From: Hirudinaria manillensis
Taxonomy: Eukaryota; Annelida; Clitellata; Hirudinida; Hirudinidae
Length of the DNA stretch: 64,000 nucleotides
Direction of reading: 5' to 3'
Assembly: GCA_034509925.1 (NCBI GenBank)
Contig: CM067529.1
Span: forward strand, 9,117,501-9,181,500
A program made the position numbers and the translations under genes. Under the pieces are notes generated by a model. It did not search any database. It was given only the letters and a program-made list of their open reading frames with translations, and was not told the origin of the DNA. Shown here piece by piece: positions 1 through 12,444 of the stretch (positions are counted from its first letter, which is position 1; the number at the start of each line of letters is the position of its first letter).

Positions 1-429
1 TTTTCTAACATTGCTGACCAGAGAACAAAACTTGAAAACTATTTAGCAGCTCACTTCACAAGGGAAGAAGAAATGTTGAAAGTCGATTATCTAAGAATTC
101 TTCGTTTTGTCGTGAGCGAGAGCACGATTTGCCTGATGGGCCATGAGAGGCGTCAAACCCTGGAACTCATTGATGAAATGATACACAGAGAGGTGCTTTC
201 TGGGCAGAAGGCTTTTTCAAAAAGATCGGCCAAACATTCCGAACAGCAGAGTTTGACTGCTCACCAATCCAAGTCGAATCTGATTATAGATCAAGTCTTT
301 TATGGACCATTCAGTTATGCCATGCCTGGTGTGGATCCTTCCCACCAGTACTACACTGTTTATAATTACGATGTCAACAAACAGAATTCAATATGTCCAT
401 TTTGCGAGCCATGTCCTGAATGTGGTTGA
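1..429 (+). CDS. 3' terminal exon of an unrecognised protein, cut by the left window edge
   Basis: The frame is open from base 1 and ends at TGA 427-429, giving about 142 C-terminal residues. The first Met is at 73, but the frame is open upstream of it, so this is most likely the end of a longer exon. The start is Glu/Arg/Leu-rich and helical ([15 protein letters not shown]), the middle is Ser/Gln/Lys-rich, and the tail is rich in Tyr, Pro and Cys, ending [11 protein letters not shown]. Those four cysteines in nine residues could bind metal or form disulfides. I do not recognise the family. Codon use and the lack of stops make it convincingly coding. The sequence just downstream is A+T-rich, as expected of a 3' UTR. 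Confidence 0.6.
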   Translation, partial: FSNIADQRTKLENYLAAHFTREEEMLKVDYLRILRFVVSESTICLMGHERRQTLELIDEMIHREVLSGQKAFSKRSAKHSEQQSLTAHQSKSNLIIDQVFYGPFSYAMPGVDPSHQYYTVYNYDVNKQNSICPFCEPCPECG

Positions 430-3160
430 TTGAAAGGTTTTTGTACATAGATGACTGGAAACCTGGATTGTCATTACAAATGTCGTTCAATTTAAGTTGA
501 GTTTGAATTTGTTATATGTAAAAGTTGTTTTGTGAGTAGCAACATGACATTTCATGCTAACCATGGCTTGCTTTGAAATCAAAATACCCAGGGACTGGTA
601 TGTATTTACATTTTGTTAACCAAGTGACATTTTTTAATCTTGGATTTCCTTTTGGCCAATGTAGTTGGGCCGGAAGCAAGCAACATATTTGCACAACTTT
701 GCAGGAGAGTGGTCTTGTGACTTTGTATACATCTCAAGCATTATTATTGTTAAATAGATTTATCGCATGCAGCGAGCATTATCAATCTTGTATATATGAT
801 CATATTTTTGTGATGACATTTGAGGTTATGGATATATCTTATACTTGAACAAATATGCTGACTTTTTTCTCATTTTGAGTGTACTGTTGGTTGTTTGGGA
901 TAAACATATGAACAACATTTATCCTAAACAATGTTCCAAACATTACCAGGTTCGTTGTCACCATGACGACATGAATGTCAACATTTTTGCGAATTCTACT
1001 TATTGCTCAAAATCATTTGAATTTTTTTTTGTGTGGCTGCTATTAATCATGAGTTTCAGAAATGTCATTTGACAAGCACTAGCATTGGTGAACTCCATCA
1101 CAGGTTTCAGTCATTTAATCACATGACCTGCATCTTTTAGTTTACACTTGAAATTATTAGCTCAAGTGCTAGTCTCCTAAAGTTATTTCATGCTGTTTTT
1201 GTTTGGCAATAAGGACCAGCCTTTCCCATTCAGTTAATTAAAAATTCTCTAAATAGTCTATACCAATACAGTATAACCAAGTTAAAGTAACTGAAAATGT
1301 CATTGCATTTTTCTTTCTTCTGTTCAACCATAGTTTTGTTCTTTTTGTTGCTGCTCCATCGATTTTTCAGAGCTACTATTCATGCAATACAAGTTTTGTT
1401 CAAACTGCATCAAAGTTCTTGAGTGATATTTTCAAAATTCATTGTGCGTTCATCACGTATGTATGCGTTCTAGTCTAGAAGTAAATGTTTGCATTGGTCC
1501 CTTATCTAATCATATTTCAGTTTATCAAATCTGTTATATTTTCTTGAAGATAATTACATAGTTCATGCTGTTGATGAAATCGACCAAAGTATAACATGCA
1601 GTTTCATAAAATTTTAAAAAATGGAATACAATAAAAATTGAATTTGGTTTGAACATCTTAGTTGGATATATTATATCCCGATATTTCGTTTCAATTGGGA
1701 TTTTCTGAAGTGATTGCTCATGATTCTTACGAAATCTATTTTGTGCAGTGGTTACTTCTCATTGGTGATGTCATGAGGATCTCTCATTGTAAAGCATGAA
1801 AATTTGGAATTGGTAATAAATTACCAAATGCAATTATAGGTTGGTATAAGGAATGATTTCCATTAAAATTTGATAGCTGAATGTAAAATATTTTAAGTAT
1901 ATAAAGGCATAGGCGTTTTTGCCCCAATGGGTTCCCATACAGAACATTGCAATACTGGGTGTTGTGTGTACTTTGCACATCCACTCAGAAAACTCAATGG
2001 AACCTTTGTAGTGTCCAAGCCAGGTTCTTAGAATTGATTAAAATAAATGGAGAAGAAATTTTAATTATGTGAAAATGGTGCACTTAATAATTGGGATTGT
2101 GATGCAACATGCAGTGAACCCTATTTTAATAATCTGAGCATTGTAATAAAGGCTTCGTTTTTCGGACTGTCGGGGATCTGGCTATGAAAATCATTAAAAA
2201 TAACATTTGATTTTTGAAGGCCAAAGATGATTTTTCTAATTACATTTCAAAAATATGGTGGTGCTTTTCTCTCATGCTAATTTCTATATTAAATAAAACG
2301 TAAACTATCCCCCTCATGAAAGACAAGTAATGGATGTAAAGTTCTACATATGCAGAGCCTTCTTATAATTATCGTCTTTCATGAGCATTGTAATAAGCTC
2401 CAAGCTTCGTGACAAGAGCGAGGCATCAAAGCTAATATTCAAATTTTAATGCAAAATTTAATAAAATATTCATAAATAAATAAAATTAAAAACTAAGTGA
2501 TAATGTTAGAGACAACTGCAAAAATCTTCCGCAATTCTCGTAATTGGTTTAAGGGCCAAAATCGTGAAGCGCATCGCGCCAACCGAAATACATCTAAATC
2601 CAAATATTTCGAAAATATTTGCGGCTCGGGTGTAACCCGTCAAAATATGTATTATAAGAAGGCTCTGCATATGTAGAACTTTACATCCATTATTTGTGTT
2701 TATCATAAAAACTGACAGTAACCGTCGTATAGATTGGTTTTGGAAAGATTTAATTATTCCGAAAAAAGAAAGGTCTCAAAATTCTTAAATTTAACGATTT
2801 CGGTGATATGAAGATTAGTTAATTGCTTTTTATAATTGTAATTTATTTGAATGATCTTGAAATTATGGAACAAAAAATGCATGAAAACATCGGAGACCAA
2901 TTGTCCTCGAAGCTTCCAAGGGATTTAACTCAGCACGGCACTCAAAAATTACCTAAGTTTGAGGATAAGTCCATCGACAACACTCAAATGCTTTTAATTT
3001 TAATGCTTCGATAATTAAAAACTATACTTGATCTTGACAAGTTAGAGAGAAAATAAATAATTTCTCAACACAAATTCATTGGAGGTACGATATTATAAAA
3101 AGTGATAAAAGGACACTTGCGATCTAAAATAATCAGAAAATTGCAAACGTCGGTTTGGCG
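430..3160. other. Non-genic stretch with 3' UTR and a foldback repeat
   Basis: No frame here has domain content or plausible splice-linked exons. It presumably starts with the 3' UTR of the left-edge gene. The only clear structure is the inverted-repeat element at 2313-2692, described separately. The phrase TGAGCATTGTAATAA occurs near 2136 and again near 2383, a weak hint that the repeat region contains further internal duplication. Confidence 0.6.
2313..2692. repeat. Foldback element with perfect 42-bp inverted arms
   Basis: The 42 bases at 2328-2369 are the exact reverse complement of 2651-2692, separated by 281 bp. The arms share the core GTTCTACATATGCAGAGCC. Similarity continues a few bases outward with one mismatch. 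A second, shorter perfect pair (CTCATGAAAGAC at 2313-2324 and GTCTTTCATGAG at 2374-2385) brackets the left arm, so that arm sits in the loop of a smaller hairpin. No coding frame or transposase motif is visible inside. This fits a foldback or MITE-like non-autonomous element, or a recent inverted duplication. Perfect arm identity in otherwise neutral-looking sequence suggests recent origin or gene conversion. Confidence 0.75.
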
Positions 3161-3165
3161 ATGAG

Positions 3166-5757
3166 TTACGTTTCTTTCCAAGCGATGACAAGGCTTTGGG
3201 CAACTGCATTAGGCAAATTTGGAACGTATGTCCAATTCAGGCTTGCGATGATATTTAAATGGCATTGGGCTGCCGAATATATCTGTGGAAGAAATTGAAT
3301 ATTCAAAACGTTGTAAATAGCACTTTTACTTTTCGAAAGTCTCAAGCTTTTTATTAGAAGGCTTGAATTTCCCCCAGGTGAGAGAACAACTTCAGACGAC
3401 GATAGCTTGAAACTGTAAGTTTCTTCTTTGTCGCTGCAGTAAATCTGTAGGAAAATTGTCTTTTTAAAAGTTGGAGGAAGCATTTCATTCAAAGCAATTC
3501 ACCTTCAAAATCATCTTTGCAAGCGACCAATAATTGCAATCTTCAAAGTATTTCTCATAAATTAAATAGACTTTAAAAACATCTGGTTTGTCTTCATGCC
3601 TTAAGAGGCAATATGGAAAACCTGTCTTCCAGAGGCATATTTCCTCTTCTGAGTTGAGAACTCGAGAAATAGCTGGTGCCAGCAAAATGTGAATTGTAAT
3701 ATTTTTAAATGAATGTAATTGTTGGACGAAAAATTATGATGTTGGGGTTACTTGTGACATCAGACATAGTATGAAACTCAACGAAGGATAAAATGTAGAA
3801 CAGAGGAGAAAGGCGAATAAATCGGTTTTGATATTTTAATGTAATCTTCAGTATGTACAATCCGAGGTGTTCGCCAAATTCTATTTTGAAGAATTTAGTA
3901 AATATATCTGCAAAAAACATTGTCGTTATCATAGGCCATCAGACGATTGATTTGATTGCGCAAACTTCCGAAGTTAACGGTTTCGTTTATTTTCAAGTGA
4001 ATCTTGTTTGTGAGAAGTGGTCTCTTCCACGGTTGGAAGATGTTTCGAATGCTCCAAAATCTCAATGAAAGATACATCTCTTCAAATTCATCCAATTTCA
4101 GAGCCTCCACGTAATGAAGGATAGAGATTAACCACGGAAGATAATAACTCCGATTGATGCAGTGTTTTGTTCTTGTGCCATTTGATCTCAGCGCAAAATC
4201 ACTTATGAGGTCTAATTTAATTTTTAATTTAATTTAATTTTCGTTTAATCATTCAAAGAGTTGTCAATGCTGAGTGTTTTGATCATTTTCAATCTATTCA
4301 TTTCAAAATTACACAAAATCAAACCTTTCATTTGATGGACTTTAACATAAATTTGCGACGTCATTATGATTTTACCACATCGCAGAAGCACTAGGTAATG
4401 TCCAGAATGGTTGACACTAATTTGTGGATACTTTAAGATGAATGGGTCGGTTGGTTCAATGTGGGTATACTGCATAACTTGACTTGAAATAAATAATTGC
4501 ATATCAAAATTGTACTGAAAAATTATTTCCTTTCCCCTCTTCCAAGTGATATCTTTGAAGCAACAGGATGCTCTCTCGTTGTAGATGATCTCAACCTCTT
4601 CTCCAGCAATTATTTTCTCAATTTCGAGCTCATTCTCTCCAGCAACTTCAAAGTAAATAATGCACAACGTTCCAAATTTAATTACCGAGAATTCCATTTG
4701 AAAAAATATACAACCTATTTAGAAATACTAAATTAAATTATTTATTAAATGAATGAATCCAACAGCAACGGCTGATTCAGACTTATTGGAGTAATACTTC
4801 CATTCAATAAAAAAAAAGTGAAGAGAATGAGGGAACTTTTCCAACTTTTTACCAAAAAAGGTACCTAATTTCTATGTTTGTAGTACAACCATTTGAACAC
4901 TACCACATGTGTGATTTTGTGTCGACTTTAGAGTTCTGATCATTCGGAGGAAAGCGCGTTATTTTTTGTTAATGCCGAAAAATTAAAGCCTCAACTATCA
5001 GATCACCAAGTGACAGGGGCAGAAGACTTAAATAATGACAACCCCATGGCTTTTAAATATGGTAATAGAATTAAAGCTGATGCAGACAGAGCTCTGTGCT
5101 TCATCTTGCATTTGTTCCAGCCAATCAAATGTATTTGAAATGGAACAATATTTGTTAATTATAACTAAATAAGAAAAAAATGAATAATGAAAAAATTGGT
5201 TATTTTCGTGTTAAAATGCCTAAATTAAAATTTACTTAATCAATAAAAAATATCGGTCACTGGTACTTGAAAATAGAGGTCGTCTGACTACAATTTTGGT
5301 AAGTATAGTTACATAAATGTTAACTCTTAATATTAAGAGAAACCAAGTTTTTTTTTTAACTTGAGACTTCTGAGGAAGATAACTTTTTCCAGCCGATTTC
5401 AAAAAGTTGGACTAAAACTGAATGATTGACTATGTGATAAGCTAACCGATTTCGATGACTTCGATTTGAAGTGTCCGATCAGAATGTTTTACTTCCATGC
5501 AACTGCAAGAATAAGTTGCACGGTACAAACCAGAGTCCTCCCGAGATATTTCAATCATGACAAATCCTTCGTCGTAAATATCGAATCGACGGCTACCGTG
5601 AACACTCATTTTGTCAGCAGCGTATGTGATTGTAATTTGCTTTTCTTGATCTTTAAATAGTTCGTATTGGAATTCATCACATTTCGATTTTATTTCTCTT
5701 CCAAAGAAATCTTCCCACCTGAACATTACCATGTCTCCTTCTGTAACGTTTATGATC
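3166..5757 (-). CDS. Candidate multi-exon gene with divergent immunoglobulin-like domains (exon model unresolved)
   Basis: Reading down the minus strand, several blocks with good splice borders encode Ig-like pieces. About 5757-5444 starts after TTTCAG and contains VTEGDMVMFRWED, then ISREDSGLYRATYS (the D-x-G-x-Y F-strand motif). About 4649-4320 contains SCCFKDITWKRG and VNHSGHYLVLLRCG. About 3665-3490 and 3455-3290, linked by a GTGAAT donor and a CTACAG acceptor, contain EEEICLWK and NSSLLIKSLRLSKSKSAIYNV. Another block at about 4110-3760 is open but less clear. The blocks resemble tandem V/I-set domains with eroded cysteines. No signal peptide, transmembrane anchor or start was located, so the gene may be incomplete, alternatively spliced or a pseudogene. 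Function cannot be assigned; an extracellular or immune-type role is inference only. Confidence 0.45.
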
Positions 5758-5769
5758 TCTGAAACTTGG

Positions 5770-7150
5770 AACGAAGTAAAAAAAAATTATAAATTTTTTT
5801 TGTTTGAATTTTGTAAATTAACACATGAAATTCTTTAGTGTGTTTAAATTATTCGAAGAGCCAATGAAAATCGTTTTCTGAGATGAAGACAGTCTTCCCT
5901 GTTAAACCTTACAAAAATTAGGGGGAATAGGAGACAAGGTAAGGAACTTTCCACCCCGATTGACTATGTTCGCTCCATGTTCAGTTTTCCACCTGACTCT
6001 TGGTGAGAGCCAAAAAAAGTCATCAATTTATTGAAGGATTGGTTTTGCTTCCCAAAGGGGAAAATTTAAATTAGGTTCCTGCAAATAATTTCTGAAAGAT
6101 CAATAGCACCCGAAGACATCCTTAATGTGTGTGTGTAATCAGGACCATGGCATTAATAAATTTGCACGGCAATTCCAAGAAAACATTTGGAACGATGATG
6201 GAGAAAGCGCCTGGCGTAAAAGGAAATCCGGTTTTGAAATTTTAAATAATGATGGTTTTTAACTTTTACGTTGAAGCAGCATTTAATGTCTAGTATCAGT
6301 TCAAAAAGTTCTTAAAAAGTCAAAAAGATATTGAAGATACAACTTTCATCACAAAGAACACTTGGTTAAAGCGAATTTTCCGTTTGAAAATGGTTATTAT
6401 AATCTGAGAGTCGTCATTTTCCAAATGGCATTCTGTTATCCCAACTTCCGAATTACTTTTGCTAAGCGTTCTTTAATGTAATCGTCAAACCCGAAAATGA
6501 AAAAAGCAAACCTTCTACAGTCCGTAAAAAAACTGAAGCGCAAACAAGATATCTAAGAGCCATGTAGAGTTAAGTTTAGGACAGTATATCAATAGTTACG
6601 GGCATTGACGTCACGATGGAAAAAAATGGAAATCTCAACTTCGATTTCTCTAAGAGTCTCATAAAGTCATGAAGAAAATCATTTCAGAAAATTTTGACAC
6701 TTAATAAAAAGACTTGCATAAGTTGCAACTAACAAGCCATAAAAGACGTCCGCTAAATCTCGCCCATTTTTAATCTCGTCTCAGAAATATTCATTTTTCA
6801 CCAAACCTCTACAGTCATTTTAATTAGAGTTTACAAATGATAGCAAATTTAACCAAAAACCATCACCGTATTTTAAAATCAGGTTTCACCAATTCTCCAG
6901 CAGAGGCAATAACATGTGTTCAAATAAAAAATAAAGCCTCTCGAAACTAATTACTTTACCAAAGTAACAAAGCTCAGGAGTTGTGGAAATCTACGTTTTG
7001 TTAAACCCCCGCCCAACAAACTTCACAAGTCCTCAATATACAAAATGGGATTTCTTGCCCATTTATTTATTCCACTAGATAATGACAATAACAAAAAAAA
7101 ACACCCAAATAGTGTAATATTTATTGACAAGGCATATCTTACTAAAGATG
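5770..7150. other. Non-genic stretch between the Ig-like exons and the PLAA 3' end
   Basis: A+T-rich sequence with scattered stops in all frames. I see no recognisable domain, RNA or repeat. The right end contains the PLAA 3' UTR, and the left part could hide a short signal-peptide exon of the Ig-like gene that I could not identify. Confidence 0.5.
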
Positions 7151-10100
7151 TTATTGTAACAAAGCCAGGAGTGACTCAGATGACTTCTTAACTTTCTCTG
7201 AGGTTGGTTTACAGCTGAGAACATGAGTCTTTAGACTGATATCAAGACCCAATGACTTGATGATTGCAACACAAATTTCATCGCTGAGGGCCACAGTTCC
7301 GAGAGCCACGACATACCTGAAGAAAGCCTCTTCATCCGTTACGAAAGTGAAGAATTCACTTATGCCGGTCAAGAGCGAAGTCTTCAGCGAGTCATCGTTC
7401 AATTGATGGGACAAAACTGAAAGGTTTAGGAAAAATGAGGACACTGCCACCTGGAGATTCTTGTCACAACAGGTTTTTAACTTGGCCATTTTTTTCAGCA
7501 GGCTGGTTATGTTATCAAGAATAACTTGTCTACCAGAGTCATGTTGAAACAGATTACAAATGGCCCTCATAACGAGGAATTGATTTTTTATGTTGTCTTG
7601 GTCAATAATCCTGACAAACTCTTGCAGAAGTTGCAAAGGTTCTTTAAGGGCAAGCATGACACCAAATGTGGCTTCACTGAGGAAGATGTATCGCAAAACA
7701 TCCAAGACAGGAAACAGCAGCTCTAAAAACACAAAACAATGTAAAGTAGCTCACTGTAGCTCACGCACACGGTGCTATACAAATGATATATTATTATTAT
7801 TATCATTATTTATAACAATTAAAACCAAGTCCCAATTACCTGATGGCCACTCCAGCATGCTGAGAATGAGTCGACATGTCTCTTGTACCGATTTACTTTT
7901 GTTCATCAGAAGAAATCTGACCTGCTCCAGATCAATGTTAGCATCTGAAGACCCTGGTGCAACTTTTTTGCTGAATTCCTCTAATTTCCCTTTAAGAGTA
8001 AATTCATATTTTAATAACAATTCTGCAAATCACATTGTTTAAATTACCTACCTATAACTCCATTGATGTTGATTTGTTCAAACTTGATAAACTCCTTCTC
8101 AGGAAAATAAATCCAGTCAGATGGTTTTTCTAACAAAATCAAACCAATTATTAATCAAATTAATTTTTAAATATTAATAAAAAAAAAGCAAAAAAGATTC
8201 CAGAGATCATTTCACTCCAACAAAAAACCAACCACTTTGAGAGCCAGCAAACGGTTTAGAAGGGAGCTGATTATTAGGCACCTCGTTGCCCAAAACATAT
8301 CTTGAGGCACCTAGATGGAATTTAAAAAGAATTCGTGAGCTTGAATCGAATGCACTTGAAATCCTAATAACAAAGGTCAATGCAGACCTGTGTAAGGGTC
8401 GACAAACGTGGATCCGGTGTCGCCAAGAGTAACGGTCCCGGTCTGTTGCTGGATGAACGTGGCAACTTGGTCCAAGAATAGTGGACTCAAGTCGTTCCTT
8501 TCCAAGAATTTATGAGCAGCCATGTAAGGATCTTCAGTCAAATTGTATGGAAGCTTCAGCATAGGCTGCCCTTCGCTCAGGTTGACATCAAAAACGTAGT
8601 CATATTTCTGCAAAAAGAAGAAATCAATTGACCAATTTATTAATCACCGAGAACCATGATTGGACTAATCATTCATCACCATCATTCATCATCATCATAC
8701 ACCAATATTCATTTAAACAAATTGCTAGATATATACAAAATTAAATATGAATTTGAAACTTTTTTAGGCCTGTTGGCTCAGAAAGTAATCCTAAGAACAA
8801 TTATAAAAAGCAATAGTCATAATGTGCAACCAAAGTTTTACTACCACAAATTGCTTCTGCACATTTGCAAAACAAATATTGCTACACAAGTTATCTAAGC
8901 ATCCTCAAAGCTTCCTCTTATGGAGCTTCAAATGCACTCATAGGCATCATTATCACCTCATCGAAAGACATCACCATCCACAACACAACTGTGGAAACAT
9001 TCACACAACAAATCAGAAGCACCAAACAGACCTGTCCTTCAAACATTGCATCCTTCTGAGCAGAACTGGTCGATTCTCCCCCAACGACATCCCCAACTTT
9101 TTGCCACTCCCCCTTCAACTGACTCCACTGGTAGGCTTCGATTGCATTCTTCCGCCTTATCATCAACGTTTGGCCTTCTTTTCTCCCTGATCAAGCGTCA
9201 TGAAGATGAAACATTGATTCGATAAAGAGGCATTAAAATTCCAATAACGAACAATGCAAAACAGTAAGTTAATTAAAAATAATTTTAATAAAATAGAATA
9301 TGCCTAAAATAATATATTTCTATACAATTCATTATAAAATTAAATTAATCAGTCAAGTATGACAAGTATGATTTTCACTATACGCAGCACCAACCTGGAA
9401 TGTGCAAAGCATCTGGACCAGGCAATTCTTCAGTTTTTATGTCACCAATTTGAGCAGGTATTGAACTATTAGCAACTGATTCTTGATAATCAGAGATAAC
9501 TTGAGGCTCTGCTACCCTTAGAGGATCTACTGTGAAGATTCTCACCACACCATCGCTGCATGAAATGAAGATAATTTAGATTAATTTTCATAACTACTTG
9601 TCTAACTAGTAGAAAATTACCTTGCACCAGTGACAATGTCACCATTTGGGAGTGCAGAAACACACCACACTGACTGAGTAGGGTGTGCAATTGTTTGGAT
9701 GCATTCACCTCCCCTCCAAATTTTTAATGAACGATCTTCACTACAACTAGCAAAGTCAAGATTTGGGCCCAAACAAGCCAAAGAATAAACATAGTTTGCA
9801 TGTCCAGTGAATACCCTGAGACATGTACCTGAAAGCTCCCACAATCGAATCGTAGTATCGTTAGCACAAGACAAAAAGTGATTAGGATCCATGATGGCAA
9901 TGCCTCGGACACAATCGGTATGACCTGAAATTAATTGGAAAGATGTCACTCCTCAATAACAATTACATCCAAAAGAGCATCTGATCACACCCTTGAACAC
10001 ATGCTGAACTTTTCCTTCCTTCCACAGTCGCAGAGTTTTATCAGCTGATCCGGTAATGGCCTGTTCGTCGGGCAGAATGGCCACACACCACACTGCAGCC

Positions 10101-10897
10101 TCATGTCCTAGAAAAATCCAATAAATCCAAATCAATCCAATGTTTATCTTAAATACACCAATGTTGCCAAAAATCCAAGTACCAGTGAAGGTAGTGATGT
10201 ACTCCTGTTTGACCCATAACCTCGCAGTGTGATCCCACGATCCGCTCAGAAACATACCAAACTTGCCGGCAGCCAGTGCACAGACTACAAATAAAGTTCT
10301 TAAATAATTCAAATGTTTTCTTTGCTATAAGCATGAAAATAACAAACCGGCATTGGTGTGTCCAGTGAGTTTGTATATTGGTGCAGGGGAATTTATAGTA
10401 TAGGCCAATATGCTGCAGTCATTGCTCCCTGTAAGGATGAGACCTTGGGGATGATCTGAGTCTGGTGGAAGAACGCAGACACAAGACACAAAATTCTCAT
10501 GACCTCCAAGCGACATGCCCTCCCTGTAGCTCACATCACACCTTGCAAAAAAAACACTTATTTAACTTCAAAAGACTTTTGAGAAATGATAAATGTAAGT
10601 GGGAAAAAGCGAGCTGATGGCCTCCTAATGTCACATCCCATTGCAATGCTCAGAATGTTTCTTTACGTATATGACAAACCAATTTTGATTGGCACATAAT
10701 TAATTCTGGATTCATTATCAAGATTCTCATTTAAATACAAACAATTAAAATACTAACTCATTTTTTACCCAAATCCTAGATGTAATATCTCTCGAAACTG
10801 AAACAAATGCTCCACTTGGCTGATAAAGTGGTGCAAGGCCTCGGACATCCTTTTCGTGGCCATAAAGAGAGCAGCTAAGATTGTAATGGGTATCCAT
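7151..10897 (-). CDS. PLAA: PLAA (phospholipase A2-activating protein; yeast Doa1/Ufd3 orthologue)
   Basis: Ubiquitin-binding adaptor of the Cdc48/p97 ATPase, acting in ubiquitin homeostasis and endolysosomal sorting. Twelve minus-strand exons can be followed. The start at 10897 reads [20 protein letters not shown]. Exons at about 10897-10758, 10550-10340, 10287-10180, 10109-9990, 9927-9622 and 9554-9395 carry WD40 blades ending in the usual W residues ([29 protein letters not shown]). About 9177-9030 and 8610-8390 encode the PFU domain ([45 protein letters not shown]). About 8312-8215 and 8130-8050 are linkers. About 8000-7838 and 7722-7151 form the C-terminal PUL armadillo domain ending ESLLALLQ. 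The total is about 780 residues, matching the family's usual length, and nothing appears broken. Exon order and motif order agree with human PLAA as I remember it. Confidence 0.96.
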
Positions 10898-11594
10898 GAA
10901 TTCTAAAAACCAAAACCGCTTAGTCTAAATTTTTATGCAAATTTACTTTAACGTTATTAAAAGCTCATCACGAAATAATATAAAGTAATAAAAACTTTAA
11001 CTTAAAATAAGCCAAGTCACCTGCGTTTGATACTTCGCCGGTACAAAACAAGGCAGACACAACAACCAATAACACAATAAGAAAATTAAACCGATAGCAG
11101 TCAATGAGGTGCCAGCAATTTTTCGGATTTAGATTACTACCGCGGATAATAAAAAAAGATTTAAGAAAATTTGCAATTTAAAAAATTCTTATTAAACGAA
11201 AAGTTTGTCACATATATATGTATTTGCCAGATATATTATTTTACTGTCCTCATACTTCTTTCCAATCATCCAGTTGACAGACAAATGTCTTATCATTTTG
11301 CGCCATCATGATTGATCTTGACCTCTCGTTTGATTTTGAATCGACATTTCGAACAATCAATTATGACATCAAGTGCAGTGTATCTTTCAGGTTTCTCTTT
11401 GGGGAGCAAAGCCGGGACCTCCCGGGAGAAATAGGAAATTAAGCAAAAATAAATTTAAAGTATATCGTTTATGAAATTGAGAGTTTACAACATTTTAAAA
11501 GAAATGGAATGACACCAGAAATTTGGAGTCATTTGACCATAACCACCGAAGATCCTGAGACTCCATTTGTGGAGTTTCCAAACATATGGCATAC

Positions 11595-11990
11595 CGAAAT
11601 ATATAAGGCATTAGTTAGATCCTATAGTTTGATATAGTGCATACAGCTACGGAACTCCTACTTAAAGAAGGATGTCGAAATTTTTGAGAGAGTACGACGA
11701 AATGTAACAAGGATTAATCTGGAAAACTAAGTTATGAGGAAAGGCTGAGAATCTGTAGACTCACAAATTTCGAAATAAGGAGAAGCAAATGGGACCTCAT
11801 AGAAGCGTTCAAGATATTAACAGGAAGAGAAGATTCATAGTCTGAAAGAAGCATGTGTACTTCAAGTGAATTTGAACCTTCATTATAAATACCTGAATTA
11901 ACGCAAATCATAAATGGCTTGACATTAAACCTCGTGGGGAATACAAAAACATTTCAGAATAACCGAAAATTGAATGGGAACTAAAATTTG
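11595..11990 (+). mobile_element. Degraded LINE-type reverse transcriptase C-terminal fragment
   Basis: Translating with one stop and one frameshift gives the familiar end of a CR1/L2/Jockey-type non-LTR retrotransposon polymerase: IYKALVRS at about 11602, then LKKDVEIFERVRRNVTRI at about 11660-11715, a frame change near 11730, and LSYEERLRICRLTNFEIRRS followed by DLIEAFKILTGRED to about 11835. Weak similarity to the terminal 'FRxxxxxxWN' region continues to about 11990. The stop codon in the YSLI-stop-C segment and the frameshift show it is inactive. No 5' part of the element, endonuclease or poly-A tail is evident, so it is a 5'-truncated or eroded copy. Confidence 0.75.
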
Positions 11991-12350
11991 CGTTTTCAAT
12001 GAAAAGCGGAATTGCTTATTATGGCTGGCTAAAATAATTTTTCTAAAATGTCTGAAACGATGCTATATAGAATGCTATCAAGAATAATAGAGAAGGTTGA
12101 ACATAACAGATGTAGTTCATATAGAAATTTTATTTGAATTAATAAAATGACTTTGAATCCTTATAATTATTATAATTATATTGCAATTATAATTTATAAT
12201 TAACAATAATTATGAATAACAATATATTGTTAACCTCATTTTATAAATTACAGAAATGTAAAAGGATCTCGGAAAAATTATTGGTAGTGAAATTGAGCAG
12301 AAAAGCCATATGGCTTATATTGTATGAACGCTGTAAAGTAGTTCGTTATT

Positions 12351-12444
12351 AAAATGGTCTGATTTAAGTAACAGTTAGTTAAATAAACTACTGTTTTAAA
12401 ATGGTCTGATTTAAGTAACCGTTAGTTAAATAAACTACTGTTTC
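12351..12444. repeat. 47-bp tandem duplication
   Basis: Two adjacent copies (12351-12397 and 12398-12444) are nearly identical, differing at about one base (AACAG versus AACCG). Each copy is itself close to palindromic at its right end (AACAGTTAGTT...AACTACTGTT), so it could form a hairpin. It lies in the shared 5' region of PLAA and the claudin-like gene, about 560 bp before the claudin-like start. Confidence 0.85.
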
